Origin: CAWBNS01 sp964445105
GTDB lineage: Bacteria > Chlamydiota > Chlamydiia > Chlamydiales > JAJFMA01
Length of the DNA: 22,785 nt
Assembly (NCBI GenBank): GCA_964445105.1
Contig: CAYUJS010000030.1
Span: forward strand, 1 to 22,785
Direction of reading: 5' to 3'
The position numbers were made by a program, and so were the translations under genes. Numbering within the stretch: the stretch's first letter is position 1; the number at the start of each line of letters is the position of its first letter. Positions 21,483 through 22,785 of this stretch are shown here, piece after piece. A model generated the notes under the pieces. It did no database searches and had not been told where the DNA came from. It worked only from the letters and a program-made list of their open reading frames with translations.

Positions 21483-22385
21483 TTAGCGGGAATTGCCGCT
21501 CCCAAAATATACTTTGCGCAAAAGCTGCCACCGCAGGGACCGTTCGGTTTCGTCGTGGAGGTGTTTGCTAATTTTTTCCTTTTGCCCGAAAGCTACAATT
21601 TCTCTGTCCGTGAGGCGGTACATTACCTGGTTGGCGCGAGCTTCATCGCCATTGAAGAAACTGGCGAGGTTTTTGCGACAACGTTGAAACTGCCACTTTC
21701 TGAGTAAAAGCCTAACGAGCCCAAAAGCCATCATTGCTCCGGGCAGTAACTTTAATGAAGAAACTTGTGCATAAATTTCGTGACCCCATGATAGCAGTAC
21801 ATACACATCAACCGCCAAAATCAATAGCAAGGTAGTCAAAAAAATCACACTCTCACTAGATGACTGAAAAAGCGGCCCAAACCATCGCCTAAACCAGGAG
21901 CTAGACGCCTGATAGGCTAAAATTTCTTCGAACTGCGGTTCCTCAAAGCACATGCGGCCCACATGGCAAAGCTCGTGCTCGATCAGTTCGTCCCTAGGGT
22001 AAAAACCCAAATAGATTTCCTTGTGCGCAAAGGCACGACGTAGCTGAAACAAAGCCAGCGGCGGATCTTCTGCTTTCAATTGAATGATCCAGGCACACCC
22101 CCCATGCCAGGGCAGGAGGCGGTAGTTGCTGAAGAAGACCGGCACCCAATCGGGCCTTACGCCCCACAACCGTTCCGCTCCATCCAGCGGTTTGGCTAGA
22201 ACTTCGCAAGGTGCCAGCTCTTCAGGTCTTAGAGGGAGCGCTGAACCCAGTTCAGACGTTATGCGCGCCCTCATACCCAAACAGCTTTTTGCGCGCCTAA
22301 TAAAATCCGTTTCACTTTCTTCCGGACCAGGTATTATCCCAATCTTATTATATTCTATTATTAATATATTTAATGAAGAGGTCAT
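21483..22385 (-). CDS. putative membrane HExxH metallopeptidase
   Basis: A 300-residue protein of unassigned family, counted from the ATG at 22385 (a GTG at 22409 would add 8 residues). An N-terminal part has the segment IGIIPGPEESETDFIRRA. Residues 137-141 are HELCH, an HExxH zinc site, followed about 12 residues later by FEEILAY, whose glutamate could be the third zinc ligand. Two hydrophobic segments follow (about 179-200, VIFLTTLLLILAVDVYVLLSW; about 212-228), then a basic C-terminal region of about 70 residues. The layout suggests a membrane-anchored metalloprotease; substrate unknown. It precedes the Cap1-like gene by about 220 bases and has a 3' hairpin. Only the HExxH and membrane helices are seen. 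Confidence 0.7.
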   Translation of the reverse strand: MTSSLNILIIEYNKIGIIPGPEESETDFIRRAKSCLGMRARITSELGSALPLRPEELAPCEVLAKPLDGAERLWGVRPDWVPVFFSNYRLLPWHGGCAWIIQLKAEDPPLALFQLRRAFAHKEIYLGFYPRDELIEHELCHVGRMCFEEPQFEEILAYQASSSWFRRWFGPLFQSSSESVIFLTTLLLILAVDVYVLLSWGHEIYAQVSSLKLLPGAMMAFGLVRLLLRKWQFQRCRKNLASFFNGDEARANQVMYRLTDREIVAFGQKEKISKHLHDETERSLRWQLLRKVYFGSGNSR

Positions 22386-22423
22386 TTTAACTTTCTTGTT
22401 GTTGAACACATTTGCTAAGCTGC

Positions 22424-22443
22424 TCTCTTCTATTTGGAAGAGA
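22424..22443. other. small hairpin upstream of the metallopeptidase-like gene
   Basis: TCTCTTC / GAAGAGA, a 7-bp stem with a 6-base loop, 39 bases ahead of the ATG at 22385 and in its expected leader or promoter region. No function is shown. Confidence 0.35.
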
Positions 22444-22540
22444 TATTTAAGTCAATCGCCAACGCCAGCTCCCGTTTGAGCCGTCATGCGCGATCAGTTA
22501 GACCGCTTTTGTCGTTATCAGGATCGAGCTCGCCTCAATA
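22444..22540. other. spacer between the metallopeptidase-like gene and the repeat array
   Basis: No gene, RNA or strong hairpin was recognised. It should contain the promoter of the minus-strand gene at 21483-22385. Confidence 0.45.
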
Positions 22541-22785
22541 TGTCAACGACCACGAAAAGGTACCATTTGACGGTCGCTTAAAAGGTACCATTTGGCGGCT
22601 ACCTGAAGGGCCCCACCCTGGCGGCCACCCAAAAAGACCCACTTGGCGGTCGCTCAAAAAGACCCATCTGGCGGCCACTCAAAAGGTACCATCTGGCGGT
22701 CGCCCAAAAAGACCCGCCTGACGACCGCCCAAAAAGACCCGCCTCTCAATTGCCTTTTTGCCCCTAAACAAAAAACTGATTCAAA
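22541..22785 (+). mobile_element. probable IS21-type insertion sequence end (element continues off window)
   Basis: From 22541 the sequence begins with TG and is filled with degenerate 25-bp repeats to about 22754, then AT-rich DNA to the window edge. IS21-family elements start 5'-TG and carry several repeated transposase-binding sites at their ends before istA. No transposase is visible because the window ends, so this is inference. Confidence 0.4.
22555..22754 (+). repeat. tandem array of degenerate 25-bp repeats (about 8 units)
   Basis: Units start at 22555, 22580, 22605 (26 bases), 22631, 22656, 22681, 22706 and 22731 (partial). Two variants alternate: AAAAGGTACCATTTGGCGG and AAAAAGACCCACTTGGCGG, each followed by TCGCTC or similar. 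The period is not a multiple of three, and units abut without spacers, which rules out coding and CRISPR. Confidence 0.9.

Noticed and set aside
21308..21505. 65-codon minus-strand frame overlapping the end of the metallopeptidase-like gene
   Set aside because: It overlaps a better gene, runs through the 3' hairpin and resembles no known family.
21327..21707. 126-codon plus-strand frame opposite the metallopeptidase-like gene
   Set aside because: It is a shadow of the opposite-strand coding sequence without its own support.
22434..22721. 95-codon plus-strand frame through the 25-bp repeats
   Set aside because: The period is not divisible by three, so the product is an artefact of repeat DNA.
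22555..22754. CRISPR array
   Set aside because: Repeats abut directly without unique spacers and the units vary too much.

Overview
The window is a piece of a chlamydial chromosome (phylum Chlamydiota, probably one of the amoeba-associated or environmental lineages rather than Chlamydiaceae proper). The main reason is gene order. A single minus-strand block reads rplC-rplD-rplW-rplB-rpsS-rplV-rpsC-rplP-rpmC-rpsQ-rplN-rplX-rplE-rpsH-rplF-rplR-rpsE-rplO-secY-rpsM-rpsK-rpoA-rplQ-gapA. It lacks rpsJ before rplC, rpsN between rplE and rpsH, rpmD between rpsE and rplO, and adk/map/infA/rpmJ after secY. From memory this is the C. trachomatis CT528 to CT505 order, ending in gapA. These identifications were made by reading the translated sequence, not by a search.

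Layout from left to right: (1) 1-2236, three minus-strand genes in an ATGA-coupled cluster: a small FtsB/DivIC-like membrane protein followed by two paralogous CNNM/CorC-type (DUF21 + CBS) membrane proteins, the second cut by the window edge. (2) 2400-4200, an accessory strip with a decayed MNT/HEPN toxin-antitoxin gene, a 424-bp MITE-like element flanked by TTAG target duplications, and a tRNA-Leu(UAA) with its own promoter. (3) 4203-5009, a hypothetical protein with an RNA-binding-like basic patch, then gapA with its own promoter. (4) 6332-18963, the ribosomal protein/secY/rpoA superoperon, with a terminator-like hairpin between rplO and secY and a promoter-like site before rpsM. (5) 19113-22385, host-interface and unknown genes upstream of rplC: an SLBB-like membrane protein, a 547-aa protein that resembles Cap1 (CT529) in place and hydrophobic layout (an inclusion-membrane protein candidate), and a putative membrane HExxH metallopeptidase. 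(6) 22541-22785, a run of degenerate 25-bp tandem repeats that looks like the end of an IS21-type insertion sequence continuing out of the window.

All protein genes called are on the minus strand. The translation block (ribosomal proteins, RpoA) and SecY form the growth core. Rho-independent terminators are visible after rplQ and after the 547-aa gene. No complete new defence or mobile system was found; the most unusual items are the Cap1-like protein with an apparent internal duplication, the MITE, the eroded MNT-HEPN locus, the internal operon terminator and the 25-bp repeat array.
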